Positions 1-9,586 of a stretch of 50,429 nt of DNA are shown here, piece by piece. Position 1 is the stretch's first letter. Each line of letters starts with the position of its first letter. The DNA lies in contig NZ_JH165061.1 of the NCBI RefSeq assembly GCF_000227315.1, positions 242,953 through 293,381 of the forward strand, read 5' to 3'. The notes beneath the pieces were generated by a model. That model had not been told where the DNA came from, searched no databases, and saw nothing but the letters and a program-made list of their open reading frames with translations. The position numbers were made by a program, and so were the translations under genes. Origin of the DNA: Peptoniphilus indolicus ATCC 29427 (lineage in GTDB: Bacteria; Bacillota; Clostridia; Tissierellales; Peptoniphilaceae).

Positions 1-98
1 TATTTTCTATGAATTTTAAATTCCAAATAGAATTAAGATTAAATCCTTTAATTTTTTCTCTAATTGTCCTTTATAAAATAGTCTCCTTACATTAAAAG

Positions 99-126
99 AA
101 TAAGCCCAGAAACTTCTGAGCTTATT
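99..126 (-). terminator. Terminator of the LCP gene
   Basis: AATAAGC (99-105) pairs with GCTTATT (120-126), with an inner CAGAA/TTCTG pairing. Read on the minus strand the stem is followed by a short T tract. It lies 27 bases beyond the LCP stop codon. Confidence 0.6.
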
Positions 127-152
127 TTAAATAAAGTTTAAATTTTATAAAA

Positions 153-1253
153 CTATTTTTTCTTCTTACCTTGTTTCTTGGATTCTCTATCGTTATTTGA
201 ATCTAAATTTCTCTTATCGTTTTTCTCATCATTGTCTTTATTTGAAACATTTGTGCTTCCATTTTCTACACTGTCTTCAGATTCTACAACTTCACTTCTA
301 AGAGATACTTCCTTTGCAAATTTTTCATCTATCTTGTAAACAGAAACTTTATCTCTGCCAATCTTTACACCATTTACAGGTACCCCTTCAAGGGTAGCTG
401 TTGAAATGTCTTCTCTATCTATTCCAATTCCAAACCTTGCTAAAGTAACCATTTGTCCATAAGTCAAATCTGTTTCCACAAACTCATCAACAATATCAAG
501 TAATTCTGGAATTTTTAATAGCATTGCAGGTGACTTCAATTTTTCAAAAAGCATCATCAAAAATCCTTGTTGCGCTCCTATCCTATCTATATCTTGACCT
601 TCATAAGCTTTTCTTATTCTGAGATAGTCAACTGCCTTTTTACCATCTAAATGGTTAATTCCCCTCTTCATGCTTATTTCTAAAGGTGGCACTACCCAAT
701 CATCTTTGTAAATATAGTCAGGTCTATCCCACTCTACATCCATTCCCCCAACAGCATCAACAATTTGTGTAACTGCTTTATAATCTATTAAAGCATAGTG
801 GTCTATCTTCACATTCAATAAATCTTCAACTGTAGAAGCCACAAGTTTTAATCCTCCCTTAGGATAAACTATATCGCTAAATGCAGCATTTATTTTATTT
901 TTATCATATCCATGAATCCTCACATAAGAATCTCTTGGAACTGATAGTAATTGTACCCTTTTACTTACCGGATCAATTGAGAATAACATTATCGTGTCGC
1001 TTCTCATTCCATTTTTTTCTTCTGAAAGTTGTTTAGTAGCTGTTTTATCAACTCCTAAAACAAGCACTCTCAACACTTCATCATTGTTAAAAACTTCCGT
1101 CCCCTTAGTGTCTAGGATAGATTCTTCTTTTTTGTCTTTTAAACTAATTTTTCCCTTGTTTTCATAATCAGGTTTTATTCTGTATAATAGCAAAACTACC
1201 CCTGCTAACAAGCACAGCATTAAAACTGCGACTATTCTGAATACATATTTCAC
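153..1253 (-). CDS. LytR-CpsA-Psr (LCP) family cell-wall polymer ligase
   Basis: LCP proteins transfer lipid-linked anionic glycopolymers onto peptidoglycan at the outer membrane face. A single N-terminal membrane anchor (residues about 4-24) is followed by an extracellular LCP domain (about 60-240). It carries the expected Arg/Asp residues of the pyrophosphate pocket: RSDT near 84, PRDSY near 106, and a YLRIRK...DIDRIGAQQ stretch near 210-230. The last 35 residues are Ser/Asn/Lys-rich and probably disordered. I start at GTG 1253, because GAGGTG at 1263-1258 is a suitable ribosome site. An in-frame TTG at 1265 overlaps the bofA stop but has no site of its own. It is the second gene of a two-gene operon with bofA. 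Confidence 0.9.
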   Translation of the reverse strand: MKYVFRIVAVLMLCLLAGVVLLLYRIKPDYENKGKISLKDKKEESILDTKGTEVFNNDEVLRVLVLGVDKTATKQLSEEKNGMRSDTIMLFSIDPVSKRVQLLSVPRDSYVRIHGYDKNKINAAFSDIVYPKGGLKLVASTVEDLLNVKIDHYALIDYKAVTQIVDAVGGMDVEWDRPDYIYKDDWVVPPLEISMKRGINHLDGKKAVDYLRIRKAYEGQDIDRIGAQQGFLMMLFEKLKSPAMLLKIPELLDIVDEFVETDLTYGQMVTLARFGIGIDREDISTATLEGVPVNGVKIGRDKVSVYKIDEKFAKEVSLRSEVVESEDSVENGSTNVSNKDNDEKNDKRNLDSNNDRESKKQGKKKK

Positions 1254-1261
1254 TCTACACC

Positions 1262-1507
1262 TCAAATAAATAATTTCAGTATGATTAAAGCTATAACGAA
1301 TGGTACTCCCAATAAGCCTGTCAAAAATGCCACTATTGGTTTAATTACTATGTAAATACCAAAAGAGCTCAATAAAATGTTTGCAACATAGAGAATTATA
1401 GCTCCTATGATTGTGTTTAATATAACTTTAACAACTATTTTTATAGACTTAAATATAATTAATGCAGATAGTATCGCAACTATTGCACCTACAACATAAA
1501 GTTCCAT
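1262..1507 (-). CDS. bofA: BofA-like membrane protein (pro-sigma-K processing inhibitor family)
   Basis: An 81-residue, almost wholly hydrophobic protein with about three membrane segments. The C-terminal part (IVAFLTGLLGVPFVIALIILK) closely resembles the TAISGILGIPGIAALVVIKQ segment of Bacillus BofA, as I remember it. In spore-formers BofA restrains the SpoIVFB protease. BofA-like proteins also occur in relatives that do not sporulate, so the role here is unknown. A GGAAGTG ribosome site precedes the ATG, and an extended -10 promoter lies just upstream. Confidence 0.75.
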   Translation of the reverse strand: MELYVVGAIVAILSALIIFKSIKIVVKVILNTIIGAIILYVANILLSSFGIYIVIKPIVAFLTGLLGVPFVIALIILKLFI

Positions 1508-1528
1508 ACTTTCACTTCCTAATTTTTT

Positions 1529-1537
1529 ATTATATCA
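1529..1537 (-). promoter_or_regulatory. Extended -10 promoter for bofA-LCP
   Basis: On the minus strand this reads TGATATAAT, a perfect TGnTATAAT extended -10 element. It lies in the 64-base divergent gap between bofA and the YaiI gene. No convincing -35 element is visible. Confidence 0.55.
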
Positions 1538-1571
1538 TGTAATCACACTATTTAAAATAAGAGGTGATTTA

Positions 1572-2027
1572 ATGAAGATTTATCTTGATGCTGATGGTTC
1601 TCCCATTACTTCTGAACTAATAAATTTAGCAAGAGAATACAATGTAGAATTAATAATAGTTAAAAATTATCTAACCAACATAAAAAGCGAATATGCAACT
1701 GTTGTTAGTGTTGACATATCTTCTGACTCTGCAGATTTATATATTGCAAACCACGTTGAACACGAAGACTTAACTATAACTGCTGACAGAGCTCTATCAG
1801 CTCTCATCTTGGCAAAGGGCTCATACGTTATAGACTTTTATGGAAATCATATAACTAACGATAATATTTTGTTCCACTTAGACACTAGACATGCTAACAG
1901 AAATCTTAGAAAAAAGGGTATATATTCAAAAGTTAGTGCACGCAAAAAAATAGATACTCAAAATTTTATAGCTTCTGTTAGAAATTTTTTATCTAACTTT
2001 GCAAATCAAACAGGAGGTGTTTTATGA
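1572..2027 (+). CDS. YaiI/YqxD family (UPF0178, DUF188) protein
   Basis: A 151-residue protein with the full family pattern: an N-terminal DADGSP (normally DADACP), a central ADLYIANHVE...TADRALSALILAKG segment, and a C-terminal Arg-rich portion (RHANRNLRKKG). The family has a PIN-like fold with conserved acidic residues, but no agreed function. The usual Cys of DADxCP is Ser here. AGAGGTG lies 6 bases before the ATG. The gene overlaps the next one by ATGA, so the two are probably translationally coupled. Confidence 0.85.
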   Translation: MKIYLDADGSPITSELINLAREYNVELIIVKNYLTNIKSEYATVVSVDISSDSADLYIANHVEHEDLTITADRALSALILAKGSYVIDFYGNHITNDNILFHLDTRHANRNLRKKGIYSKVSARKKIDTQNFIASVRNFLSNFANQTGGVL

Positions 2028-2317
2028 TAACACTATTTATATCAAGTTTATGTCCAGATTGTCCCCCAGCTTTAGAAGCTTTTGAAAACTCTTCACTCGA
2101 CTATAAAATAATCGACATTACCGAATCCATGGCTAACTTAAAAGCTTTCTTAAAATATAGAGACAAAGATTCTTTTTTCAACTCTATAAAAGCTAATTGT
2201 CAAGTTGGTGTACCATCTATAATGGTTGGAGATGGAGAAAAATTTTATTCTTTCTCATCTGAGCTCGACTTAAAAATTTATAATTTTAATGAAAAGGAGA
2301 TAACTACGACTTTGTAA
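2024..2317 (+). CDS. Glutaredoxin-like thiol protein (CPDC motif)
   Basis: A 97-residue single-domain protein. A beta strand leads into CPDC (Cys10, Cys13), the redox-active motif of thioredoxin-fold proteins. A GVPSIMV segment near residue 70 supplies the conserved cis-proline. This matches small glutaredoxin-related proteins of anaerobic Firmicutes; the target is unknown. It starts inside the stop codon of the YaiI-family gene (ATGA), and its own stop lies in the loop of the downstream terminator. Confidence 0.75.
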   Translation: MITLFISSLCPDCPPALEAFENSSLDYKIIDITESMANLKAFLKYRDKDSFFNSIKANCQVGVPSIMVGDGEKFYSFSSELDLKIYNFNEKEITTTL

Positions 2318-2333
2318 ATATCTCCTAATTTTT
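2295..2333. terminator. Bidirectional terminator
   Basis: AGGAGATA (2295-2302) pairs with TATCTCCT (2319-2326). T5 follows on the plus strand and A4 precedes it. It separates two convergent genes. Confidence 0.7.
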
Positions 2334-2952
2334 AATATTTTTTTAATTCAGATGCTCTTAATATTATATTTGCTACATCTTGTACAGAAAATTTTGATAC
2401 ATCAATTGTTATATCATAATCTGAGGAGTAGCCCCACTGTCCTGTTGTATACTTTTGATAATGGTTTCTTCTCCTTGCATCTATCTTTTGAACTTCATTT
2501 TTAGCTTTTGCATTGTCATATTTATATCTATTTTTTATCTTTTCTAATCTATATTCTTCCGGTGCGGTCAAAAAAACATTGAATATTTTTCCCGTACTCA
2601 AAACATAATTTGTACACTTCCCCATCATTATACAAGAACCTTTTTTAGCTAAATCTCTTATTGTTTTTGAATTAGCTAAAAATTGTGCGTCATTACTCGT
2701 GATATCTTCTTGTGAATAAGAATAATTTTCTCTGTATAAATCATACACGGTTCCCTGTAAAAATGTATCATCTTTTTTTACATTTGAAGGGTCTACTTGG
2801 CTCTCCAAGGTTTTTAACTCTATTATGTCTTCATCATAAACTTCAATATTTAATTTTTTGCCAAGTATCGAAGCTATCTCAAAAGCTCCAGTACCATGTT
2901 CTCTGTCAATTGTATATATTACATCATTAGATACATTTGCATTACCTAACAA
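2332..2952 (-). CDS. Cytidylate-kinase-like family protein
   Basis: The N-terminal strand and P-loop region (ITIDREHGTGAFEIA type), a middle GSCIMMGKCTNYVL segment, and a lid region rich in Arg (DARRRNHYQKYTTG) match the cytidylate-kinase-like P-loop family (PF13189). The substrate is unproven. The open frame begins at TTG 2952 without a good ribosome site. A strong site (AAGGAAGTGG) precedes an ATG at 2967-2969 that opens only a seven-codon frame. One extra base in the T6 run (2959-2964) would join that ATG to the main frame and give an MNFFNKLLGN start. The likely true start is therefore 2969 with a frameshift. Confidence 0.75.
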   Translation of the reverse strand: MLGNANVSNDVIYTIDREHGTGAFEIASILGKKLNIEVYDEDIIELKTLESQVDPSNVKKDDTFLQGTVYDLYRENYSYSQEDITSNDAQFLANSKTIRDLAKKGSCIMMGKCTNYVLSTGKIFNVFLTAPEEYRLEKIKNRYKYDNAKAKNEVQKIDARRRNHYQKYTTGQWGYSSDYDITIDVSKFSVQDVANIILRASELKKY

Positions 2953-3064
2953 TTTATTAAAAAATTCATCTTCACCACTTCCTTATTAAATATATTATCT
3001 CACATTAGAATAAATAATTTATTAAAAATTAGATGATGATTTCTAAGATTGCACTAAATAATTT

Positions 3065-3994
3065 CTATAGATAGCCTTTTCTCTTTAATATCCTCACTAT
3101 ATACCAAGATATTACCATGCTAAGCAGTACCAAAATCCAAAATGCCGCCGGATGATTTTCAATCGGAAGTTTTACATTCATTCCCCACAATCCACCAACT
3201 ATAGTTGGTACAGTCATCACTATTGTTATAGAAGTCAAAACTTGCATTACAACATTCAATTTATGTGAAATCAAATTTGAATACAAATCAGATAAATTCT
3301 CCATTATAGTTGTAGACTCTTCAATCATCACTCGAGCTTGTTTGTTTTCAACAAGCAAATCATGTAACAATTCAGATGCCTTATCACTTTTTAATTTAGA
3401 ATATGACTCGAACATCTTTTCTATTACCGGTCCATTTTCTCTGGTTGCCATACTAAATTTTATAAGCGACTTTTGTATCACTATCATATCTGAAAAAGCT
3501 TTTTCATCACTATTTTTCAGAACTGTCTTTTCAATCTTTTCTATACTTTCATTTAATTCTCTAACACTTTTTACAAATTCAGAACAAATTGCCCATGCAA
3601 TTTCTGTAGATAAACTCTCGCTATCTTCTCCCAAACCTTTCTCTTCATAAGAATTTTTAACTTTGTTTATCAACTTCAAATTTTCAGTAGAAACTGTAAT
3701 CAAAATTCCATCAACCATTATCATTGATATCGGTCTTGTTATATAACTACAATTATTTATTTTTATTGGATGACTTAGTAAAAATAAATTAGCTGCCCCA
3801 CTTTCCCAAACTTCAACTCTTGGAACTTCTTCATCATCTAGCACAGAGTATATATAGTCCTTTGGAATTTTATATTTTGTAAGTATTTCATCTATTTCTT
3901 GTTGATTAGGATTTATAAGTTCTATCCAAAAAAACTTTTCACCATTTTCTGACATTGTCAATTTATTGTTCTCAATATAATATTTATTTTCCAT
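3065..3994 (-). CDS. corA: CorA-family divalent cation transporter
   Basis: This 309-residue protein has a large cytoplasmic N-terminal domain of strands and long helices. Two C-terminal membrane helices follow, joined by the signature GMN loop (residues about 271-273, GLWGMNV). CorA pentamers import Mg2+ or related ions. The loop after GMN reads KLPIENHPAA, consistent with the CorA-like branch rather than the classic MPEL loop. I start at the ATG at 3994, which overlaps the end of the upstream DMT gene by 11 bases. A longer frame to 4030 lies inside that gene and lacks a ribosome site. Confidence 0.88.
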   Translation of the reverse strand: MENKYYIENNKLTMSENGEKFFWIELINPNQQEIDEILTKYKIPKDYIYSVLDDEEVPRVEVWESGAANLFLLSHPIKINNCSYITRPISMIMVDGILITVSTENLKLINKVKNSYEEKGLGEDSESLSTEIAWAICSEFVKSVRELNESIEKIEKTVLKNSDEKAFSDMIVIQKSLIKFSMATRENGPVIEKMFESYSKLKSDKASELLHDLLVENKQARVMIEESTTIMENLSDLYSNLISHKLNVVMQVLTSITIVMTVPTIVGGLWGMNVKLPIENHPAAFWILVLLSMVISWYIVRILKRKGYL

Positions 3995-4880
3995 TTTCTT
4001 TATTTCCCAACTGTGCAGCCATAATTGCAATAAACATCAACAGGCATCCTATTAATTCTCTTTTAGTTAAAATTTCTCCAAGTATTAAATAACCACCTAC
4101 CGCTGCAAAAACTGATTCTATTGAACTTATCAAAGATGCCAAAGCCGCATCTATGTGTCTTAAAGCCATTATCTGTAATGTGAATGCCACAGAACTTGAC
4201 ATTATTGAAGCATAAAGTATTGACCACATCGCCAACTTTATAGCCTCTAATGAAATGGTTTCAAATAAAACCGCTCCTACTGTACTTAAAAGTCCACATA
4301 TTATAAATTGATAAGCATTAAATTTCAATCCGTCTGTTCTCGGAGAATAGTACGCTATTATAAGCATATGAACAGAGAAAAATACAGTGGAAATAAAAAC
4401 TATTAAATCCCCTTTATTTATTGATAAATTTTCTTTAACTGACAATAAATAAACTCCTATTACAGATAGTACAATACAAACTATTAGTTTTTTAGACAGT
4501 CTATGCCCTCTAAACATCATGAGTATCGGTACTATTATTATATAGAGTGCACTTATAAAACCCGCCTTACCCACAGTTGTATCTACTATTCCTATTTGCT
4601 GTATATTCATTGCACAGAACAACACTATTCCTGTTAGGATTCCCCCTCTTCTTGTAGCTGCTTGATCTACGACAACACTTTCTTCATCAAGTATAGCTTT
4701 TCTTAAAAACGGATTCATCCTCATAATAAGTATCACAAATCCGCCAATCAAACATCTTAATGCAGAAAACGTCATTGTGCCTATGTATTCCATACCTTTA
4801 CTCTGTGCTACAAATGTCAAACCCCATATTGCCGCTGCAACTAGTAAATAGATAGATGCCTTTAATTTATTTTTATCCAT
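3984..4880 (-). CDS. DMT-superfamily (EamA) transporter
   Basis: 298 residues with about ten membrane helices arranged as two EamA repeats. The first begins LLVAAAIWGLTFVAQ and the second ISTVFFSVHMLIIA. The end of each repeat is Gly/Ala-rich (SLISSIESVFAAVGGYLILGE). EamA proteins are exporters of metabolites or amino acids; the substrate cannot be read from the sequence. GGGAG lies 8 bases before the ATG at 4880. The gene is translationally linked to corA. Confidence 0.85.
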   Translation of the reverse strand: MDKNKLKASIYLLVAAAIWGLTFVAQSKGMEYIGTMTFSALRCLIGGFVILIMRMNPFLRKAILDEESVVVDQAATRRGGILTGIVLFCAMNIQQIGIVDTTVGKAGFISALYIIIVPILMMFRGHRLSKKLIVCIVLSVIGVYLLSVKENLSINKGDLIVFISTVFFSVHMLIIAYYSPRTDGLKFNAYQFIICGLLSTVGAVLFETISLEAIKLAMWSILYASIMSSSVAFTLQIMALRHIDAALASLISSIESVFAAVGGYLILGEILTKRELIGCLLMFIAIMAAQLGNKENGK

Positions 4881-5010
4881 AAATATTTCTCCCAATAAAT
4901 AACTTATATACACAGTGTAACAGACCTAAATTAAACTTTAAAGACACTTTAAAAATTATTATCTTTTAGCAATTTAAATATTTATTTTAATTTTCCTTAA
5001 AATTTTGCGC

Positions 5011-5041
5011 AAAAAAGCACAGGCAATTTAACCTGTGCTTT
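5011..5041 (-). terminator. Terminator of hppA
   Basis: AAAGCACAGG (5014-5023) pairs perfectly with CCTGTGCTTT (5032-5041), with an 8-base loop. On the minus strand T6 follows. Confidence 0.85.
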
Positions 5042-5048
5042 AAATATC

Positions 5049-7049
5049 TTAGAATAATTTTCCACCAAATGCTACGAATAGTGGTGCAAATACTAATGAT
5101 ACTACTGTTATAAGTTTTACAAGAATATTTAATGAAGGTCCTGAAGTATCCTTGAATGGGTCCCCTACAGTATCTCCAGTTACAGCTGCTTTGTGAGCTT
5201 CTGAACCTTTTCCACCGTGTGCTCCACCTTCGATAAATTTCTTAGCATTATCCCAAGCTCCACCAGAGTTTGACATAAAGATTGCCATTAATACACCAGT
5301 GATAAGAGCTCCGGCTTGTAATCCACCTAGAGCTTCTGCTCCAAGTAATAGACCTACTACTATTGGAACTACTACTGCTATTACTCCTGGAACAATCATT
5401 TCTTTAAGAGCTGCTCCTGTAGAAATGTCTACACATTTTGCATATTCAGGAGTTGCTTTACCTTCCATGATTCCTGGGATTTCTCTAAATTGACGTCTTA
5501 CTTCATCAATCATTGAAGAAGCTGCATTTCCTACTGCTGACATTGTCAAAGCAGAGAAGGCAAATGGAAGCATACCACCGATAAACGTTCCGGCAATAAC
5601 TTCTGGTTTAGATACGTCAATTCCTTCTAATCCTGTTGCGTTGATATATGAAACGAATAGTGCTAAGGCTGTAAGAGCTGCTGAACCAATTGCAAATCCC
5701 TTACCAATAGCCGCTGTTGTGTTACCTACTGCATCAAGTGAATCAGTTATTTGTCTTACTTCTTCTGGAAGTTCACACATCTCTGCAATACCTCCAGCAT
5801 TGTCAGCTATAGGCCCATAAGCGTCAACTGCAATTGTCATACCTGTAGTTGAAAGCATACCTACTGCTGCAAGAGCTATACCAAATAATCCGTGAACTGA
5901 TGATTCATTTCCACCAGCACCTATAAAGGCAACCATTATACCAATAGCGATTACTATGATTGGTCCAACTGTAGACATCATTCCTACAGAAAGTCCTGAA
6001 ATTATGTTTGTAGAAGAACCTGTTTCAGATTCTGATGCTATTCTTCGTACTGGAGCGTATTCGTCCGCTGTATAGTACTCAGTTATTTTAGATATTATAA
6101 GTCCAACACATATACCTGCGATTACGGGAACAAATGGTTTAAAGTTACCAAATATCATATTTGATAATACAGCTGCTGCAATTATACTAGCTCCAGCTGC
6201 GATGTATTCTCCAACATTTAGAGCTTTTTGAGGGTCTTTATCTCCCTTTACAAAAAACACTGCTATAATTGAAGCGATTATACCTACTGCTGCTATTGAT
6301 AGAGCATACGCTATACCATTTTCTTGATATGCAACAACTCCTAAAGTGATAGCTGATAAAAGAGCTCCAACATATGATTCAAATAAGTCCGCACCCATAC
6401 CTGCAACGTCCCCTACGTTATCACCTACATTATCAGCGATAACAGCTGGGTTCCTTGGATCATCTTCAGGAATTCCCGCTTCAACTTTACCTACAAGGTC
6501 AGCTCCAACATCTGCCGCTTTAGTGTATATACCACCACCAACTCTTGCAAAAAGAGCGATTGAAGAAGCCCCTAGTGAAAATCCTGTAACTATAGTTGTA
6601 TCTTGAGTTAACATATAAGCTGCTGTGATGCCTATGATCCCCAAACCTACAACACACATACCCATTACAGCACCACCTGAAAATGCGATATCAAGTGCTT
6701 TTGCAAGACCTGAAACATTAGCTGCGTTTGCAGTTCTAACATTTGCACGTGTTGCCACTCTCATACCCACATAACCTGCGATTACTGAACAAATAGCTCC
6801 TGCAATGAAACATAGAGCCGTTGCCACACTGTGAAGTCCAACAGCTAAAATTGCTGCAAGAACTATTACAAATACTACAAGTGCTTTGTATTCTCTTGTT
6901 AAAAATGCCATTGCACCGTCTTGTATATATGAAGAAATTTCCCTCATTCTTTCATTTCCCGGATCTTGTTTAGACACAAAAGACGCTTTAAAGAAAGCAA
7001 AAGCTAATGCTAAAACTCCGGCTATTATAGCTAAAATATAAACGTTCAT
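5049..7049 (-). CDS. hppA: K+-stimulated membrane-bound ion-pumping pyrophosphatase
   Basis: At 666 residues and about 16 membrane helices, this is a full-length membrane pyrophosphatase, which couples PPi hydrolysis to H+ or Na+ export. The substrate loop [11 protein letters not shown] (180-190) is followed by DDPRNP and DNVGDNVGD (197-214), the Mg-PPi ligands. In [10 protein letters not shown] (441-450), Ala445 and Gly448 sit where K+-independent pumps have Lys and Thr, so the enzyme should need K+. K+-dependent forms in clostridia are often Na+ pumps, but H+ versus Na+ cannot be settled by eye. It is 15 bases downstream of secG. Confidence 0.95.
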   Translation of the reverse strand: MNVYILAIIAGVLALAFAFFKASFVSKQDPGNERMREISSYIQDGAMAFLTREYKALVVFVIVLAAILAVGLHSVATALCFIAGAICSVIAGYVGMRVATRANVRTANAANVSGLAKALDIAFSGGAVMGMCVVGLGIIGITAAYMLTQDTTIVTGFSLGASSIALFARVGGGIYTKAADVGADLVGKVEAGIPEDDPRNPAVIADNVGDNVGDVAGMGADLFESYVGALLSAITLGVVAYQENGIAYALSIAAVGIIASIIAVFFVKGDKDPQKALNVGEYIAAGASIIAAAVLSNMIFGNFKPFVPVIAGICVGLIISKITEYYTADEYAPVRRIASESETGSSTNIISGLSVGMMSTVGPIIVIAIGIMVAFIGAGGNESSVHGLFGIALAAVGMLSTTGMTIAVDAYGPIADNAGGIAEMCELPEEVRQITDSLDAVGNTTAAIGKGFAIGSAALTALALFVSYINATGLEGIDVSKPEVIAGTFIGGMLPFAFSALTMSAVGNAASSMIDEVRRQFREIPGIMEGKATPEYAKCVDISTGAALKEMIVPGVIAVVVPIVVGLLLGAEALGGLQAGALITGVLMAIFMSNSGGAWDNAKKFIEGGAHGGKGSEAHKAAVTGDTVGDPFKDTSGPSLNILVKLITVVSLVFAPLFVAFGGKLF

Positions 7050-7064
7050 TCTTCCGTATACCCC

Positions 7065-7289
7065 CTATATTGCTGAAAGTGCTATTACGGAAACTAAAAA
7101 TATTATAGATGATACTGTTATAATGCGATTTTCAATTTCCTTCTTGCTTGTTCCTCTATGTTCTCCCCATAGATTTGATTGTTCTCCCTGTAATGTGCCA
7201 AGTCCTGCTTGAGCACTCTCAGTAACTACCACAGTGCCAATTAAAACGAGCGATGAAATGGCAATAATTACTGTTAAAAATAATTCCAC
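7065..7289 (-). CDS. secG: Preprotein translocase subunit SecG
   Basis: SecG is the small accessory subunit of the SecYEG channel. The 74-residue protein has two membrane helices (about 3-23 and 54-73) flanking the conserved Gly-rich loop (QAGLGTLQG), as in the family. The longest frame starts at 7355, but AGGAGG lies 6 bases before GTG 7289, and the resulting VELFLTVIIA start fits SecG length. A sigma-A promoter lies just upstream. Pairing with hppA is unusual; in many Firmicutes secG precedes rnr and smpB. Confidence 0.85.
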   Translation of the reverse strand: MELFLTVIIAISSLVLIGTVVVTESAQAGLGTLQGEQSNLWGEHRGTSKKEIENRIITVSSIIFLVSVIALSAI

Positions 7290-7326
7290 TGTAAAACCTC
7301 CTATTTTATTTATCCACAATGCATTA

Positions 7327-7355
7327 ATTCTACCACAATAAATTTTCAAAATCAA
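7327..7355 (-). promoter_or_regulatory. Sigma-A promoter for secG-hppA
   Basis: On the minus strand TTGATT (7355-7350), a 17-base spacer and TAGAAT (7332-7327), preceded by an extended TGG. This suggests secG-hppA is transcribed separately from the gdpP-dnaB-uppP block. Confidence 0.65.
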
Positions 7356-7385
7356 TTGAAACCGTTAATTTCAAGCCTTTTTATA

Positions 7386-8243
7386 CTAAAATATCTTCAA
7401 AAATAAAATTACTAGTACGCCAAGCCCTATTCTATACATTCCAAACACTTTGAAATCGTGTTTTTGAATGTAACTCATAAACTTAGTTATTACAGCATAT
7501 GCTACTACAAATGAGATTACAAAACCCACTAAAATATAGAACCACTCACTTACTGTAAACGATGTTCCCATCTTCAATACCTTCAAAGCTGTTGCACCTA
7601 ACATTGTTGGAATTGCCAAGAAAAATGAAAATTCCGCTGCTGTTGTCCTGTTACAGCCAAGAGTCATTCCACCAATTATTGTAGCTGCACTTCTTGAAGT
7701 TCCCGGTATCATCGCTAAGCATTGGAACACGCCTATTTTAAAAGCATCCACTACACTTAGCTCATCAATGTCTTCATATTTAAATTCAGATTTTTTCTTG
7801 TCTTCCATAAATATAATTATCACACCATAGATTATCAATGTTATCGCAACTACAGTTGGATTAAATAAGTACTTGTCTATTATATCATCAAATAGAAAAC
7901 CTAAAACTGCAGCAGGTAAAAATCCTATTATAACCTTTGCTATCAATCTCATAGTTTTCTTATCTCGTAAGTGCCATCTATCTGAAATAGATAAATGCGA
8001 TTCATTTTCTACAATACTTGAGGATAATTTTTTCTTTGATATTGGGTTTAATTTATCCCAATACAATAGCACTACTGCTAAAATTGCCCCCAATTGAATT
8101 ATTACTGAGAACGCATTTTCAAAGCTTTGTGAGTGTAATTTTAAAATCTCACTAACTAAGATTAAATGTCCTGTAGATGATATCGGCAAAAATTCCGTAA
8201 TACCCTCTACAATTCCCAAAATTATTATCTTAATTAACTCCAT
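7386..8243 (-). CDS. uppP: Undecaprenyl-diphosphatase UppP (BacA family)
   Basis: UppP dephosphorylates undecaprenyl pyrophosphate outside the membrane and so recycles the carrier lipid for wall synthesis. The 285-residue polytopic protein has both family signatures: EGITEFLPISSTGH at the N-terminus and PGTSRSAATI in the middle. It lies 8 bases after dnaB and is probably the end of that operon. Confidence 0.95.
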   Translation of the reverse strand: MELIKIIILGIVEGITEFLPISSTGHLILVSEILKLHSQSFENAFSVIIQLGAILAVVLLYWDKLNPISKKKLSSSIVENESHLSISDRWHLRDKKTMRLIAKVIIGFLPAAVLGFLFDDIIDKYLFNPTVVAITLIIYGVIIIFMEDKKKSEFKYEDIDELSVVDAFKIGVFQCLAMIPGTSRSAATIIGGMTLGCNRTTAAEFSFFLAIPTMLGATALKVLKMGTSFTVSEWFYILVGFVISFVVAYAVITKFMSYIQKHDFKVFGMYRIGLGVLVILFLKIF

Positions 8244-8251
8244 CTTCCCTC

Positions 8252-9586
8252 CTATGAACCATATTCTTTATTTAAGAATTTAGTAAATTCTTTTCTAAAT
8301 ATCAGTTCCACTGTACCTGTTGGTCCATTTCTATGTTTTGCAATTATAACTTCGCCAATATTTGGTTTTTCTGACTCTTCTTTTGTATAGTACTCATCTC
8401 TAAATAGAAACATTACGACGTCGGCATCTTGTTCTATAGCTCCTGATTCTCTAAGGTCTGAAAGAATAGGCCTGTGGTCAGCTCTTGCTTCTGGCGAACG
8501 TGAAAGTTGAGACAGTGCAAGCACCGGCACTTCAAGCTCTTTTGCTATAGCTTTTAAGCTCCTTGAAATTGCTGAAATTTCTTGAGTTCTCGATTCAACT
8601 TTTTCACTCATTTGCATAAGTTGAAGATAATCTATAACCACCAAGTCCAAGCCTTTTTCCATCTTTTGTCTTCTGCACTTGGCTTTTAATTCCAACGGAG
8701 AAATACCTGCTGTATCATCTATTTCAATTTCAAGTTCAGATATTATTGGCATTGCATTTATGACTCTTTCCCAGTCATCTGCTGTCAAATTACCAGATAT
8801 TATCTTTTGTAAATCCACATGTGCTATTGAAGCTATGATTCTGTCAACCAACTGAGTCTTACTCATTTCCAGAGAAAACATTGCAACTTTTGCCTTTGCT
8901 CTTAGCGCTGCATTTGTTGCTATATTTACCATTAGAGCAGTCTTTCCCATCGATGGTCTTGCCGCCAAAAGCACTAAGTCCGACTTTTGTAGACCACTCA
9001 ACTGTCTATCCAAATCTTCAAAACCTGTAGTAACTCCTGTTAGCGAGTTTGGATTTTGTGCACGTTTTTCCATTGCAGCAAATGATTCAAGCAGAGTTTC
9101 TTTTATTGGCGAAAGTCCAATTCTATGAGAGGCTTGAGTTATATTAAATATATTCGACTCAGCTTTTTCTATAATCATATCCAAATCTGCATCTTGTGCA
9201 TACGCGCTCGACATAGTTTCATCTGAGGCAGCTATCAACTTTCTCAGTGTAGACTTTTCTTTGATTATCTCACAATGATATTTTGTATTTGAGACTAAAC
9301 CTGCAGAAGAACTCAAACTTGCTATATAGCTAATCCCCCCAACATCTTCAAGACTATTTCTCTTTTTCAGTTCATCTACTGTAGTCATCACATCAACCGG
9401 AACATTTCTATTGTATATAGAAGTTATGGCTCCATATATTTCACCATGAATCTCTGAATAGAAATCTTCAGCTCTTAAAATTTCTACAGCCGATGTGATG
9501 GCATCTTTAGATAACATCATAGCACCAAGCACTGACTGTTCCGTTTCAGTGACGTGAGGAGGTACTTTGAGATTTAAATCTTCCAT
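8252..9586 (-). CDS. dnaB: Replicative DNA helicase DnaB
   Basis: The hexameric helicase of the replication fork. The N-terminal primase-binding domain (PPHVTETEQSVLGAMM onward) runs to about residue 110. The RecA-like core carries Walker A ARPSMGKTA (209-217), Walker B LVVIDYLQLM (about 307-316) and a QLSRSPEAR segment. 444 residues is the usual length. The start overlaps the rplI stop by one base (TAATG). The order gdpP-rplI-dnaB is the standard Firmicute arrangement. Confidence 0.97.
   Translation of the reverse strand: MEDLNLKVPPHVTETEQSVLGAMMLSKDAITSAVEILRAEDFYSEIHGEIYGAITSIYNRNVPVDVMTTVDELKKRNSLEDVGGISYIASLSSSAGLVSNTKYHCEIIKEKSTLRKLIAASDETMSSAYAQDADLDMIIEKAESNIFNITQASHRIGLSPIKETLLESFAAMEKRAQNPNSLTGVTTGFEDLDRQLSGLQKSDLVLLAARPSMGKTALMVNIATNAALRAKAKVAMFSLEMSKTQLVDRIIASIAHVDLQKIISGNLTADDWERVINAMPIISELEIEIDDTAGISPLELKAKCRRQKMEKGLDLVVIDYLQLMQMSEKVESRTQEISAISRSLKAIAKELEVPVLALSQLSRSPEARADHRPILSDLRESGAIEQDADVVMFLFRDEYYTKEESEKPNIGEVIIAKHRNGPTGTVELIFRKEFTKFLNKEYGS

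Noticed and set aside
1-98. Short open stretches on the minus strand beyond the LCP terminator
   Set aside because: There is a possible AAGGAG near 85, but no start codon and frame that stays open and looks like protein. The window edge prevents a decision.
1262-1507. BofA as evidence that the organism sporulates
   Set aside because: BofA-like proteins may occur in non-sporulating relatives, and no other sporulation gene is in the window.
5299-6606. Open frames opposite hppA (for example 5299-5493 and 6346-6606)
   Set aside because: They are antisense shadows of a well-conserved gene, with no ribosome sites and low-complexity Ser/Pro-rich products.
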